From Micromonospora chersina (GTDB lineage Bacteria > Actinomycetota > Actinomycetes > Mycobacteriales > Micromonosporaceae): a stretch of DNA of 64,000 nucleotides. This document shows positions 32,436 to 41,034 of the stretch, piece after piece. The stretch is taken from NCBI RefSeq assembly GCF_900091475.1, contig NZ_FMIB01000002.1, positions 6,138,001 to 6,202,000 on the forward strand, read 5' to 3'. The translations under genes and the position numbers were made by a program. The notes below the pieces were generated by a model, which was given only the letters and a program-made list of their open reading frames with translations, ran no database searches and was not told the origin of the DNA. Position 1 is the first letter of the stretch; each line of letters begins with the position of its first letter.

Positions 32436-32741
32436 GTGTTGTCGATCCTGTTCCAGGTGCTCTATCTGCTCCTGTATTTCTTCCTGCTCATCCTGTTGGC
32501 CCGATTTGTCCTTGGCGCCGTTCTGGCCTATGGTCGCCGCTGGCAACCGGGCCGGGGCGCATCGGCGGGACTGGAAGTCGTGTGGAGCGTCACTGATCCG
32601 CCCCTGCGCGCGTTGAGGCGTGTGATCCCACCGCTGCGAATTGGTACCGTGAGCATCGACCTGGCCTCCCTTGTGCTCCTGGTTATCCTGTTCGTGCTGA
32701 TGGAGTTCGTGTTAGGGCAACTGATCAGAGCTTTCGCCTGA
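32436..32741 (+). CDS. YggT family membrane protein
   Basis: 101 residues, two hydrophobic hairpins: a very hydrophobic N-terminal helix (about 3-29) and a C-terminal one (about 74-95), with the conserved [14 protein letters not shown] between them. That central motif and the place between sepF and divIVA are typical of YggT/YlmG, implicated in membrane or division organisation. GTG start; GAGGGA lies about 11 nt upstream. Confidence 0.9.
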   Translation: MLSILFQVLYLLLYFFLLILLARFVLGAVLAYGRRWQPGRGASAGLEVVWSVTDPPLRALRRVIPPLRIGTVSIDLASLVLLVILFVLMEFVLGQLIRAFA

Positions 32742-32782
32742 CCAGACTGCTTTCGCGGCCGCAACTGACCCGAGGAGTTTCG

Positions 32783-33589
32783 ATGCCGCTGACCCCGGCT
32801 GACGTCCACAACGTCGCCTTCAAAAAGCCGCCGATCGGCAAGCGGGGGTATGACGAGGAGGAGGTCGACGCCTTCCTGGACGAGGTCGAGCGCGAGCTTG
32901 CCCGTCTGATCGAGGAGAACAACGAGCTGCGCGCCCAGGTGGAGCGCGGCGGTCGGGGCGGCGCTCCCTCCGGCCCCGGCGGCGACGCCCGGCTCGCCGC
33001 GGAGCTCAACGACGTCAAGGCCCAGCTCGACCGGGTGCAGCGCGACAAGGCGGCCGCCGAGCAGGCGGCCCGGGCGATGCAGGCCGAGCTGGAGCAGGTC
33101 CGCGCCCAGGGTGGCCCGGCGACCTCCGCCGCCGACGGCGAGCAGCAGGCGCTGCGGGTGCTCATGATGGCCCAGCGCACCGCCGACGACCACGTTTCCG
33201 ACGCCCGCCGCGAGGCCGACCAGCTGCTCTCCGAGGCCCGTTCCAAGGCCGAGGAGGTCACCCGCGAGGCCCGCGCCAAGGCCGACGCCCTGGAGCGGGA
33301 CGCCCGCCAGCGGCACCAGGAGGCCATGGGCGGCCTGGACGCCAAGCGCACCGCGCTGCAGAAGCACATCGAGGAGCTCAAGCAGTTCGAGCGCGAGTAC
33401 CGCACCCGCCTCAAGGCGTACCTGGAGAGCCAGCTGCGTGACCTCGACGGTCGCGGCCAGGGCCTCGAGGCCGAGATGACCCGCTCCGAGGGCAACCGTG
33501 CCGCGGGCGGCAGCAACGGCCTCGCCGCCGCCGGCCTCGCCGGCTCCTACGGTGGCGGCCGCGCGGGCTCGCTCGAGTCCGGCCGCTGA
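32783..33589 (+). CDS. divIVA: DivIVA/Wag31 polar growth protein
   Basis: 268 residues. The N-terminal lipid-binding domain is [24 protein letters not shown] with [15 protein letters not shown] (residues 2-37), followed by a Gly-rich linker and a long coiled coil (about 75-235, Ala/Glu/Arg/Gln rich). In actinobacteria it recruits the cell-wall machinery to growing poles. Ribosome site GAGGAG lies 5 bp upstream. Followed by a hairpin, so it likely ends the division cluster. Confidence 0.94.
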   Translation: MPLTPADVHNVAFKKPPIGKRGYDEEEVDAFLDEVERELARLIEENNELRAQVERGGRGGAPSGPGGDARLAAELNDVKAQLDRVQRDKAAAEQAARAMQAELEQVRAQGGPATSAADGEQQALRVLMMAQRTADDHVSDARREADQLLSEARSKAEEVTREARAKADALERDARQRHQEAMGGLDAKRTALQKHIEELKQFEREYRTRLKAYLESQLRDLDGRGQGLEAEMTRSEGNRAAGGSNGLAAAGLAGSYGGGRAGSLESGR

Positions 33590-33596
33590 TCCCGCC

Positions 33597-33627
33597 GTCG
33601 GTGGCCGTCCCCGGGGCGGCCACCGAC
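33597..33627 (+). terminator. Hairpin after divIVA
   Basis: GTCGGTGGCCG (33597-33607) pairs perfectly with CGGCCACCGAC (33617-33627); the loop TCCCCGGGG can fold further. A likely end of the division cluster transcript. Confidence 0.65.
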
Positions 33628-33663
33628 CGCGCAGAACCGACACGACGCGGCCGGGGGTGAGCC

Positions 33664-34446
33664 GTGATAGCCGCCAGCATCCTGCTCATCCTCGTCGCGG
33701 TCGTGCTCCTGGTGGCCGGGCTGGCCGGTGGGTCCAGCCCGCTGCTGATCACCTCTATCGCGGCCAGCCTGCTGGCCGCCGTCGCCCTCGTGGCGTTCGC
33801 CCGCCAGGCGGCCGCCGCCCGGGCCACGGCGGGCCGGGAGACCGGGCCGCGCCGCCGGACCGCGCCGACCGTCCCGTCCCCCGACGGGTCGGAAACCCCG
33901 GTCCCGCACGTTTCGTCGACGGTCGGCGCCGGTGGACCCGGGTGGCGGCAACCGCCCGAGCCACCGGCAGCCGACCCGTTCGACCCACCGGCAACCACGG
34001 TCGATCCGGCGACCGCCGGGTTCGACCCGCCGGCCGACCGACTCGATCCCTCGATCGACCCGCTCGCCCCGCCGGCCCGGCCATACTCGCCGGCTGAGCC
34101 CTACTCACCGGCCGAGCCCTATTCGCCCCCCGCGCCCCGCGGCCCGTCGGGCGCCGCGACGGCGTTCGACGCCCCGGCGCCCACCTCGCCGGCGCCGGAC
34201 GGCCCGTTCGAGGGGGACCCGCCGGCCGAGTTCCTCTCCTCCGGGGAGGTCGCCCGGCTGGTCCGGCTCGACGGCGAGGTCCGCGTGGTCGACGGTCACC
34301 CCCGCTTCCACCTGCCCGGCTGTCCCCACCTGGTGGGCCGGGTCGACGAGCCGCTGCCGGTCGCCGAGGCGGTCGGGCTGGGCTTCACCCCGTGTGCCGG
34401 CTGCGCACCGGCCACCACCCTGCTCGCCGAGGCCCGGCCGCACTGA
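33664..34446 (+). CDS. Membrane protein with Pro-rich linker and C-terminal Ada-like zinc motif
   Basis: 260 residues, not identified by name. Two hydrophobic segments (about 2-20 and 24-44) are followed by an Arg-rich stretch, a Pro/Asp/Ala-rich linker with a PYSPAE repeat, and a compact C-terminal domain. That domain carries His216-x3-Cys220 (FHLPGC) and Cys244-x2-Cys247 (PCAGC) in a context (GHPRFHLPGCPHL, then AVGLGFTPCAGC) reminiscent of the Ada-type zinc-binding fold. The GTG start at 33664 has GGGGGTGAGCC upstream. It lies between divIVA and DUF167. Role unknown; the conserved ligand set suggests zinc or redox sensing at the membrane. Confidence 0.75.
   Translation: MIAASILLILVAVVLLVAGLAGGSSPLLITSIAASLLAAVALVAFARQAAAARATAGRETGPRRRTAPTVPSPDGSETPVPHVSSTVGAGGPGWRQPPEPPAADPFDPPATTVDPATAGFDPPADRLDPSIDPLAPPARPYSPAEPYSPAEPYSPPAPRGPSGAATAFDAPAPTSPAPDGPFEGDPPAEFLSSGEVARLVRLDGEVRVVDGHPRFHLPGCPHLVGRVDEPLPVAEAVGLGFTPCAGCAPATTLLAEARPH
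34084..34134 (+). repeat. Tandem PYSPAE-coding repeat
   Basis: Three near-identical 18-bp units coding for PYSPAE, PYSPAE and PYSPP in the linker of the 33664-34446 protein. Third-base changes between units show it is not a recent slippage product. Confidence 0.75.
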
Positions 34447-34448
34447 TC

Positions 34449-34757
34449 ATGGTGACCATGGACGACACGCTCACCGTCGCCGTACGGGTGAAGCCCGGCG
34501 CCTCCCGCGCCCGGGTCGGCGGCCGGTTCGACGGGCCGCACGGGCCGGCCCTGGTCATCGCCGTGAACGCGCCCGCGGTGGACGGCCGGGCCACCGAGGC
34601 GGCCCGCCGGGCCCTGGCCGACGCGCTCGGCGTCCGGCCGGCGGCGGTCTCCCTGCGGGCCGGCGCGGCGAGCCGGGACAAGCTCTTCCTGGTCGAGCAC
34701 CCGGCACCGGGGCTGCCCGACGTGCTCCGGCGCCTGCGCGACGGATCGGCCGGGTGA
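34449..34757 (+). CDS. DUF167 (YggU) family protein
   Basis: 102 residues. VRVKPGASRARVGG, then VNAPAVDGRATEAARRALADALGV and ASRDKLFLVE, are the characteristic DUF167 motifs of a small alpha/beta protein of unknown function often encoded near yggS/yggT and divIVA. The ATG at 34449 lies 3 bp after the preceding stop; a second ATG three codons later is possible. Confidence 0.9.
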   Translation: MVTMDDTLTVAVRVKPGASRARVGGRFDGPHGPALVIAVNAPAVDGRATEAARRALADALGVRPAAVSLRAGAASRDKLFLVEHPAPGLPDVLRRLRDGSAG

Positions 34758-34779
34758 GGACCCTCCGGACCGGCCCCGC

Positions 34780-36285
34780 ATGACGCCGGGGCTCGACGTC
34801 GCGCTCCTGGTCGGTGCGGGCGTCCTGCTCGTCGCCGTGGGTGCGGTGCGCTTCTCCACCCGGCTCGGCGTGCCGAGTCTCCTGGTCTACCTGGCGCTCG
34901 GGGTGGCCATCGGCGAGGCCGGCCTGGGCATCCGCTTCGACGACGTCGAGCTGACCCGGGTGCTCGGCTTCTGCGCGCTCATCGTGATCATCGCGGAGGG
35001 CGGGCTGAGCGCCCGGTGGAGCACACTACGGCCGGTGCTCGGCCTGGCCGCCGCGCTCTCCACGGTCGGCGTGGCGGTCAGCATCCTGGTCGTCGGCGCG
35101 GTGGTGCACCTGCTGCTCGGCCTCGACTGGCGGCTGGCGTTGCTCTACGGCGCGGTGCTCTCGTCCACCGACGCGGCGGCCGTCTTCGCCACCCTGCGCC
35201 GGCTGCGCCTGCCGCCCCGCCTCGTGGCCACCCTGGAGGCCGAGTCCGGGATCAACGACGCCCCGGTGGTCATCCTGGTCCTGCTGCTGTCCCGGGCCGG
35301 GGTGGAGGCCGCCCAGCCGTGGTGGCAGGAGGTGCTCCTGGTCGGCTACGAGCTGGGCGCCGGCGCGGCGGTCGGCGTGGCCGCCGGGATCGCCGGCCGG
35401 TACGCGCTGCGCCGGGCCGCCCTGCCGTCCGCCGGCCTCTACCCGATCGCCGTGGTCGGCTTCACGGTGCTGGCGTACGCGGCCGGCTCGGTGCTGCACG
35501 CCTCGGGCTTCCTGGCGGTCTACGTGGCCGGCGTCCTGCTCGGCAACGCCCGGCTGCCGCACCGGCAGGCCATCCTGGGCTTCGCCGACGGGCTGGCCTG
35601 GCTGGCCCAGATCGGCCTGTTCGTGCTGCTCGGCCTGCTGGTCTCACCGGGCCGGCTGGCCGCCGCGGTGCTGCCGGCCGTGGTGACCGGGCTGGCCCTG
35701 CTGCTGCTCGCCCGGCCGCTGTCGGTGGCGGTCTCCGCGCTGCCGTTCCGGTTCCGGGTGCGCGAGCAGCTCTTCCTGTCCTGGGCCGGGCTGCGCGGGG
35801 CGGTGCCGATCGTGCTGGCCACCATCCCGCTCTCGCTGCGGGTGCCGGGCGCCGACCGGCTCTTCGACGCGGTCTTCGTGCTGGTGGTGATCTTCACGTT
35901 GCTCCAGGCCGGGACGCTCGCCCCGGCGGCCCGCCGGCTCGGGGTGACCGCGCCGGCCGAGGCGGCGGAGATCCTGCTGGAGACGGCGCCGTTGGAGCGG
36001 ATGCGGGCCGATCTGCTCCAGTTGGAGGTGCCGCCGGGCTCCCGGCTGGGCGGGGTGCACGTGGACGAGCTGCGGCTGCCGGTGGGCGCCTCGGTGACCC
36101 TGGTGCTGCGCGACGGGGTGGGTTTCGTGCCCGGCCCGGACACCCGGCTGAAGATCGGGGACAGCCTGCTCATCGTGGCCACCGCGGAGGTGCGGGACGA
36201 GGCGGAGCGGCGGCTGCGGGCGGTGAGCCGGCGGGGTCGGCTGGCCCGGTGGTTTGGCGAGTACGGCGAGGACCGGACGGCCTGA
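34780..36285 (+). CDS. CPA1-family cation/proton antiporter with TrkA-C domain
   Basis: 501 residues. About 12-13 membrane helices span residues 5-385. The ion-binding region includes LSSTDAAAVFATLRR and ESGINDAPVVILVLL, typical of the NhaP2/K+-H+ branch. The soluble C-terminus (about 400-490) resembles a TrkA-C/RCK regulatory domain (LGGVHVDELRLPVGASVTLVLRDG-like). It likely exchanges K+ or Na+ for H+ and may be gated by a nucleotide. Weak ribosome site; 22 bp after DUF167. Confidence 0.9.
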   Translation: MTPGLDVALLVGAGVLLVAVGAVRFSTRLGVPSLLVYLALGVAIGEAGLGIRFDDVELTRVLGFCALIVIIAEGGLSARWSTLRPVLGLAAALSTVGVAVSILVVGAVVHLLLGLDWRLALLYGAVLSSTDAAAVFATLRRLRLPPRLVATLEAESGINDAPVVILVLLLSRAGVEAAQPWWQEVLLVGYELGAGAAVGVAAGIAGRYALRRAALPSAGLYPIAVVGFTVLAYAAGSVLHASGFLAVYVAGVLLGNARLPHRQAILGFADGLAWLAQIGLFVLLGLLVSPGRLAAAVLPAVVTGLALLLLARPLSVAVSALPFRFRVREQLFLSWAGLRGAVPIVLATIPLSLRVPGADRLFDAVFVLVVIFTLLQAGTLAPAARRLGVTAPAEAAEILLETAPLERMRADLLQLEVPPGSRLGGVHVDELRLPVGASVTLVLRDGVGFVPGPDTRLKIGDSLLIVATAEVRDEAERRLRAVSRRGRLARWFGEYGEDRTA

Positions 36286-36355
36286 TCTGCTAGCGTTCCT
36301 TTTGCCCCAATTGGTGGCTGTTCGGGGCTGAATCGCGGTGCGACGGTGCGGCACG

Positions 36356-36384
36356 TTGTCGGACGCCTGTACGTTCCGTATTCT
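36356..36384 (+). promoter_or_regulatory. Promoter of the DksA/TraR-type gene
   Basis: TTGTCG (36356-36361), a 17-bp spacer and TATTCT (36379-36384) fit a primary sigma promoter. It lies about 120 bp before the next start, leaving a long leader. Confidence 0.6.
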
Positions 36385-36507
36385 TGCCACCCTCCGGAGT
36401 GCGCGGCCCTGTCGCCGCGCGCCCGTTCTGTACAGGGGGGACGCCGACGCCGGCCGTCCCCGCCCAGGCACGCTGACCGCCGCGGCACGCGGCTGAGGGA
36501 GCTGACG

Positions 36508-36927
36508 ATGGCGAAGCCAGCCGACACCAGGACCGCCGGCCGCAAGCCGGTGGCGAAGGCCACCCGCAGCGCCGCGGAGACCGAGAAGATCCGGGCCGCC
36601 CTGGCGGCACGGCGGGACGAGCTCAACGCCGAGTACGATCAGACGCTGAGCGAGATCACCGAGCTGCAGCGCGACCGGCTGACCGACTCGGCCGGGGACG
36701 ACCAGGCCGACACGGGCACCAAGACGTTCGAGCGCGAGCAGGAGATCTCACTCGCCAACAGCATCAAGGAGCGGATCACGCAGGTCGAGCGCGCGCTGGA
36801 GCGGCTCGACGAGGGTGGCTACGGCTGGTGCGAGCGGTGCGGCAACCCGATCCCGGTGGAGCGGCTCGCCGCCTTCCCGTCGGCCACCCTCTGCGTGAGC
36901 TGCAAGCAGCTGGAGGAGCGGCGCTGA
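36508..36927 (+). CDS. TraR/DksA family zinc-finger protein
   Basis: 139 residues. A coiled-coil region (about 22-102) with DDQADTGTKTFEREQE is followed by a C4 zinc finger with Cys108, Cys111, Cys129 and Cys132 (CERC...CVSC). Members bind the RNA polymerase secondary channel in Proteobacteria; the actinobacterial homologues are less studied. The coiled-coil tip has acidic residues (QADTG) in place of the DksA DxxDxA motif. The ATG at 36508 has GAGGGAG upstream. It stands before lspA, a conserved actinobacterial order. Confidence 0.9.
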   Translation: MAKPADTRTAGRKPVAKATRSAAETEKIRAALAARRDELNAEYDQTLSEITELQRDRLTDSAGDDQADTGTKTFEREQEISLANSIKERITQVERALERLDEGGYGWCERCGNPIPVERLAAFPSATLCVSCKQLEERR

Positions 36928-36994
36928 CGTCCGTTCCCCGGCGGCCGTACGGCAGACGGTGACCGCCACCGTCGCGAGCGTCGATGGGGAGCAG

Positions 36995-37597
36995 ATGACC
37001 GCAGCACCGCCCGCCGGGTCCGGCACGGCCGACCCGGACACCGGCACGCCCCGCCGCAAGGCGACCGGCCTGCTGCTCGGCGTGGCCCTGACCTCGCTCG
37101 TCGCCGACCTGGTCACCAAGCAGCTCGCGCTCTCGGAGCTGACCGGGCGGGGGCCGGTGTCGCTGCTCGGCGGCGCGGTCTACCTCAGCCTGACCCGCAA
37201 CAGCGGCGCCGCGTGGAGCATCGGCTCCGACCACACCTGGGTCTTCCCGCTGATCACCATCGGCGTGGTCGCCTGGATCGCCTGGATGGCGCTGCGGCTG
37301 CGGTCGCTGCCCTGGGCCGTGTCGCTCGGGCTCGTCCTGGGCGGGGCGCTGGGCAACCTCACCGACCGGATCTTCCGGGCCCCCGGGCACTTCGTCGGCC
37401 ACGTGGTCGACATGGTCAGCCTCTTCGACCCGTACGGGCAGGTCTGGCCGGTGTTCAACCTGGCCGACAGCTCGCTGGTCTGCGGCGTGCTGCTGGCGGT
37501 GTTCCTGGAGCTGACCGGCCGGCAGCGGGACGGCTCCCGGGCCACCGCCGAGCGGTCCGACGCCGAGACCCCCGCCGAGCAGCGGGAGCGCGCGTGA
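36995..37597 (+). CDS. lspA: Lipoprotein signal peptidase
   Basis: 200 residues with four membrane helices. The two catalytic aspartates lie in [13 protein letters not shown] and VFNLADSSL, and NSGAAWSIG is another signature. It cleaves prolipoprotein signal peptides in the membrane. Start ATG 36995 has GGGGAGC upstream; a GTG at 36959 in frame would add 12 residues. The stop overlaps the RluD-type gene as GTGA. Confidence 0.95.
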   Translation: MTAAPPAGSGTADPDTGTPRRKATGLLLGVALTSLVADLVTKQLALSELTGRGPVSLLGGAVYLSLTRNSGAAWSIGSDHTWVFPLITIGVVAWIAWMALRLRSLPWAVSLGLVLGGALGNLTDRIFRAPGHFVGHVVDMVSLFDPYGQVWPVFNLADSSLVCGVLLAVFLELTGRQRDGSRATAERSDAETPAEQRERA

Positions 37598-38538
37598 CCT
37601 CCGCCTTCGCCGCCGGCGGCGACCACCGGTCCCTCCCCGTCCCGGACGGGCTCGACGGCATGCGCCTGGACCAGGCCGTCTCCCGGCTCTTCGGGCTGTC
37701 CCGCACGGCCGCGGCGGCGCTCGTCGACGCCGGGGACGCGCTCGTTGACGGCGCGGTCCGGCCCAACTCGCACAAGGTCAAGGCGGGCTCCTGGCTGGAG
37801 GTCACGCTGCCCGCGCCGGCCGCCCCGCCGACAGTGGTGCCGCAGGCCGTGCCCGGCCTCACCGTGGTCTACGCCGACGACGACATCGTGGTGGTGGACA
37901 AGCCGGTGGGGGTGGCCGCCCACCCCAGCCCCGGGTGGACCGGCCCGACGGTGATCGGCGGGCTGGCCGGGATCGGCCACCGGATCTCCACGAGCGGCGC
38001 CGCCGAGCGGCAGGGCGTGGTGCACCGGCTCGACGTGGGCACCACCGGCGTCATGGTGGTGGCCAAGAGCGAGCAGGCGTACACCGCGTTGAAGCGGGCG
38101 TTCAAGTACCGCGAGGTGGAGAAGCGCTACCACGCCGTGGTGCAGGGCCACCCGGACCCGCTGCGCGGCACCATCGACGCGCCGATCGACCGGCACCCGC
38201 ACCACGACTACCGCTGGGCGGTGGTCTCCGGCGGCAAGCCGAGCATCACCCACTACGACACCCTCGAGGCGTTCCCCTCGGCCAGCCTGCTCGACGTGCG
38301 GCTGGAGACCGGGCGTACCCACCAGATCCGGGTGCACTTCTCCACGCTGCGGCATCCCTGCGTGGGCGACCTCACCTACGGCGCCGACCCGACCCTGTCC
38401 GCCCGGCTCGGCCTGAGCCGGCAGTGGCTGCACGCGCGCTCGCTGAGCTTCCTGCACCCGCGCACCGGCGACGAGGTCACGTTCGTCAGCGAGTACCCGG
38501 ACGACCTGGCCCGGGCGCTGGAGATCCTCCGCGACTGA
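37594..38538 (+). CDS. RluA/RluD-family rRNA pseudouridine synthase
   Basis: 314 residues. An N-terminal S4 RNA-binding domain ([21 protein letters not shown] region) precedes the catalytic domain with the active-site Asp in [29 protein letters not shown] is also diagnostic. Converts uridines to pseudouridine, most likely in 23S rRNA helix 69 if it is RluD, though other RluA paralogues cannot be excluded. Translationally coupled to lspA. Confidence 0.93.
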   Translation: MTSAFAAGGDHRSLPVPDGLDGMRLDQAVSRLFGLSRTAAAALVDAGDALVDGAVRPNSHKVKAGSWLEVTLPAPAAPPTVVPQAVPGLTVVYADDDIVVVDKPVGVAAHPSPGWTGPTVIGGLAGIGHRISTSGAAERQGVVHRLDVGTTGVMVVAKSEQAYTALKRAFKYREVEKRYHAVVQGHPDPLRGTIDAPIDRHPHHDYRWAVVSGGKPSITHYDTLEAFPSASLLDVRLETGRTHQIRVHFSTLRHPCVGDLTYGADPTLSARLGLSRQWLHARSLSFLHPRTGDEVTFVSEYPDDLARALEILRD

Positions 38539-38545
38539 CCTGCCG

Positions 38546-39406
38546 ATGAGCACCGACACCGAGCCCCCGCGCCGGTCGCGCTCCGCCGCGCTCACCTGGC
38601 TCGCCCTGGCCTGCGCGCTCGTGGTGCTGGTGGTCGCCCTCGCGCAGCGGGGGGACCGGCCGGTGGGGGACCGCACGGTGGGCGAGGTGACCCGGGTCGG
38701 GGTGGCCGACGGCGACTCCGTCCCCGCGTATCTGGGCGCCGCCGCCGACGAACTGGTCCGGCTCGACGCCCCCGCGCCCGGCAGCTACGCCCTGGTGTCG
38801 TTCGCCGCGTACCTGACGCCGGCGCAGGTGGCGACCGCGCTGGGCGGCGCCCCGGTCTCGGCGGTGGTGGCCCGGGTGCCGGTGCCCGGGCGGCAGACCG
38901 AGATCGTCCGGATCGCCGCGTTGCGCCTGCCCGACGACGTGGTCGCCGGGATGGCCGAGGTGGCCGGGCGCAAGGACCGGGAGGCCGCCGACTACCGGGC
39001 GCGCGCCGCCGCCCCGGCGGCCACCGCCGATCCCGAGCTGCGTCGGGTGTACGACACCGGGGCCGCGGTGGCGGCGCGGGAGGCGGCCGGCTACCGGGCG
39101 GGCTGCGCGTGTGTCTACGCCGCGGTGGTCCGGGACGCCCCGGACGCCCTGCGGGCGCTGGCCGCCCGACCCGGCGTCCGCGCGGTCGACCCCGCCCCGG
39201 AGGTGACCCGGTTGGACCGGACGGTGTTCACCCCGCCGCTGCCGGAGCAGCGGGACGTGGTCCGGCCGCCGGCCGACACCGGGCTCACGCCGAGCGCCGG
39301 TATGGGCGATTCGTCGGAAGCCGCACCGACGGTGACCGGATCCTCACCGACCGCCGGCCGGCCCGCCGCCGGAGCGGGACCGCCCAATCCGGCTCCCACC
39401 TCCTGA
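38546..39406 (+). CDS. Membrane-anchored protein of unknown function
   Basis: 286 residues, not recognised. Basic N-terminus, one membrane helix (about 14-33), then a soluble alpha/beta region outside the membrane with ALVSFAAYLTPAQVATALGG, paired Cys in GCACVYAAVV (about residue 188) and a Pro/Ser/Thr-rich tail. The order of strands is repetitive (two VxxV...ALxALAxxP-type stretches), hinting at two related halves. It starts 8 bp after the RluD-type gene and may be co-transcribed with it. Conserved neighbour genes point to envelope function, but this is weak. Confidence 0.7.
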   Translation: MSTDTEPPRRSRSAALTWLALACALVVLVVALAQRGDRPVGDRTVGEVTRVGVADGDSVPAYLGAAADELVRLDAPAPGSYALVSFAAYLTPAQVATALGGAPVSAVVARVPVPGRQTEIVRIAALRLPDDVVAGMAEVAGRKDREAADYRARAAAPAATADPELRRVYDTGAAVAAREAAGYRAGCACVYAAVVRDAPDALRALAARPGVRAVDPAPEVTRLDRTVFTPPLPEQRDVVRPPADTGLTPSAGMGDSSEAAPTVTGSSPTAGRPAAGAGPPNPAPTS

Positions 39407-39488
39407 GACGTGCTGGTGGACGGCGTCGGGCCCCGGCCGGCGGTGAGGAGGGCCACCGGGGGATGTGCGAACCGGGGTGTGGTCCGAA

Positions 39489-39494
39489 TAGGGT
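39489..39494 (+). promoter_or_regulatory. Possible -10 box before the MinD-like ATPase gene
   Basis: TAGGGT at 39489 and TAGCCT at 39503 both fit TANNNT; no clear -35. A 141-bp gap separates the gene from its upstream neighbour. Confidence 0.3.
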
Positions 39495-39547
39495 TTCGTT
39501 CGTAGCCTGTCAGGCGGAGATCGATGGGCTGGGGGAGGGGCGAGGCC

Positions 39548-40987
39548 GTGGACGGCAGCGAGACCGGTTGGGGTCGGCAGGCTGAGCCGGCACCACGGTG
39601 GCGGGCGCTGCTCGACCGGGCCCGGCTCGCCGGTCGCGGCGGGGAGCACCACGACGTGGACCACCGCGCCGAGGAGGACCCGGCGCCGCCCCCGGAGACG
39701 CTGCCCCGGCGCGCGGCCGGCACCGGTTGGACCGGCCGGGCGCAGGCCGTCGCCCGCCCCGCCGACGGGTCGTTCGGCGCCGAACCGGCCTACCGGGTCG
39801 AGGCGACCTACCGGGTGGAGCCGGCCTACCGGGTCGACCCGCGCTACGGCGGCGAGCCGGCGTACCAGGCGGAGCCCGCCTACCGCGCCGAGCCGGAGCC
39901 GCGCGTCGAGCCGTCCTGGCGGGCCGAGCCGGTCCGCCCCCCGGAGCCGGCCTACCCCGAGCCCCCGCCGCGCGGTCGCGGCACCGCCTCGGTCGAGTCC
40001 CGGTACGCCCTGCTCGACGGCGGCTACCAGCCCGACCCGCCCCCGGCGGAGTCCCGCTACGCGCTGCTGGACCGGGGCCGCTACCGCCCGGAGGTCCACC
40101 CGGCCCCCGAGCCGGCCCGCATCGAGCCGCCCCGGATCGAGCCGGCGCGGGTGGAGTGGCGCGCCCCGGAGCCGGAGACCGAGCTGGAGCGCGCGGCCGG
40201 GGTGCTCCGCCGCGAGCTGGGCGGGCCCCGGGTGCTCGCCTTCGCCAACCCCAAGGGCGGCGTGCACAAGACCACCGCCACCGTGCTCGCCGCGGCCACC
40301 GTGGGCAGCGTCCGCGGGCGCGGGGTGCTCGCCTGGGACGACAACGAGCTGCGCGGCACCCTCGGCCTGCGCGCCGGCAGCGCCCGGCACGCCCGCACCA
40401 TCCGGCACCTGATCCACGACCTCGCGCAGATCGAGATCCTGGAGGGCGCCACCCTCCTGGAGCACCTCGACGACTACCTCCGGCACGCCTCCGACGGCTC
40501 GTACGACGTGCTGGCCGGCGAGGAGAGCCCGCGCTTCGCCCAGCGCCTGGACCAGTTCACCGTCAAGCGGGTGCTGGAGCTGCTGCGCCGCACCCACGAC
40601 GTGGTCTGCGTGGACACCGGCAACAACGTGGAGAGCCCCAACTGGCGCACCGTCATGCAGGCGGCCGACCAGCTCGTGGTGACCACCGTGCCCCGCGAGG
40701 ACGCCGCGTTCAGCGCCGACTGGATGCTCGACCTGCTGCACGAGGAGGGCATGGGCGAGCTGGCCGACAACGCCGTCACCCTGATCTCCTGCCCCACCCC
40801 CGGCCGCACGCCGCTCCAGGACGACCTGGAGCGGCACTTCGCCACCCGCACCCGGGCGGTGGCCGTGGTGCCCTACGACCCGGCGCTGGAGACCGGCTCC
40901 TCGATCGAGTACCACCAGCTCCAGGCGGAGACCCGGCAGGGCTGGCTCAAGGCCGCCTCGGTGATGCTGGAACCGTTCGCCCGCTGA
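39548..40987 (+). CDS. MinD/ParA-like ATPase with long repetitive N-terminus
   Basis: 479 residues from the GTG at 39548 (GGGAGGGG upstream). The first about 210 residues are disordered, acidic/Arg/Pro-rich and carry EPAYRVE-type repeats (79-117) and two copies of ESRYALLD (150-157, 168-175). A SIMIBI ATPase domain follows with deviant Walker A KGGVHKTT (236-243) and the segment VVCVDTGNNVESPNWRT. Similar Pro-rich N-terminal MinD-like proteins accompany type VII secretion in actinobacteria, but no secretion genes lie here. The next gene encodes a membrane protein, a possible partner. Confidence 0.85.
   Translation: MDGSETGWGRQAEPAPRWRALLDRARLAGRGGEHHDVDHRAEEDPAPPPETLPRRAAGTGWTGRAQAVARPADGSFGAEPAYRVEATYRVEPAYRVDPRYGGEPAYQAEPAYRAEPEPRVEPSWRAEPVRPPEPAYPEPPPRGRGTASVESRYALLDGGYQPDPPPAESRYALLDRGRYRPEVHPAPEPARIEPPRIEPARVEWRAPEPETELERAAGVLRRELGGPRVLAFANPKGGVHKTTATVLAAATVGSVRGRGVLAWDDNELRGTLGLRAGSARHARTIRHLIHDLAQIEILEGATLLEHLDDYLRHASDGSYDVLAGEESPRFAQRLDQFTVKRVLELLRRTHDVVCVDTGNNVESPNWRTVMQAADQLVVTTVPREDAAFSADWMLDLLHEEGMGELADNAVTLISCPTPGRTPLQDDLERHFATRTRAVAVVPYDPALETGSSIEYHQLQAETRQGWLKAASVMLEPFAR
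39782..39898 (+). repeat. EPAYRVE-coding degenerate repeats
   Basis: About six imperfect units of 6-7 codons, each with PxYR/PAYQ flanked by acidic residues, in the ATPase N-terminus. Confidence 0.75.
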
Positions 40988-41034
40988 CCGCCACCGCCGC
41001 CCCGCGCCGCCCCGCCGCCTGAGAGGATCACCGG

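Noticed and set aside
34084..34134. CRISPR-like direct repeats
   Set aside because: The repeats are in-frame PYSPAE codons within a linker, without spacers.
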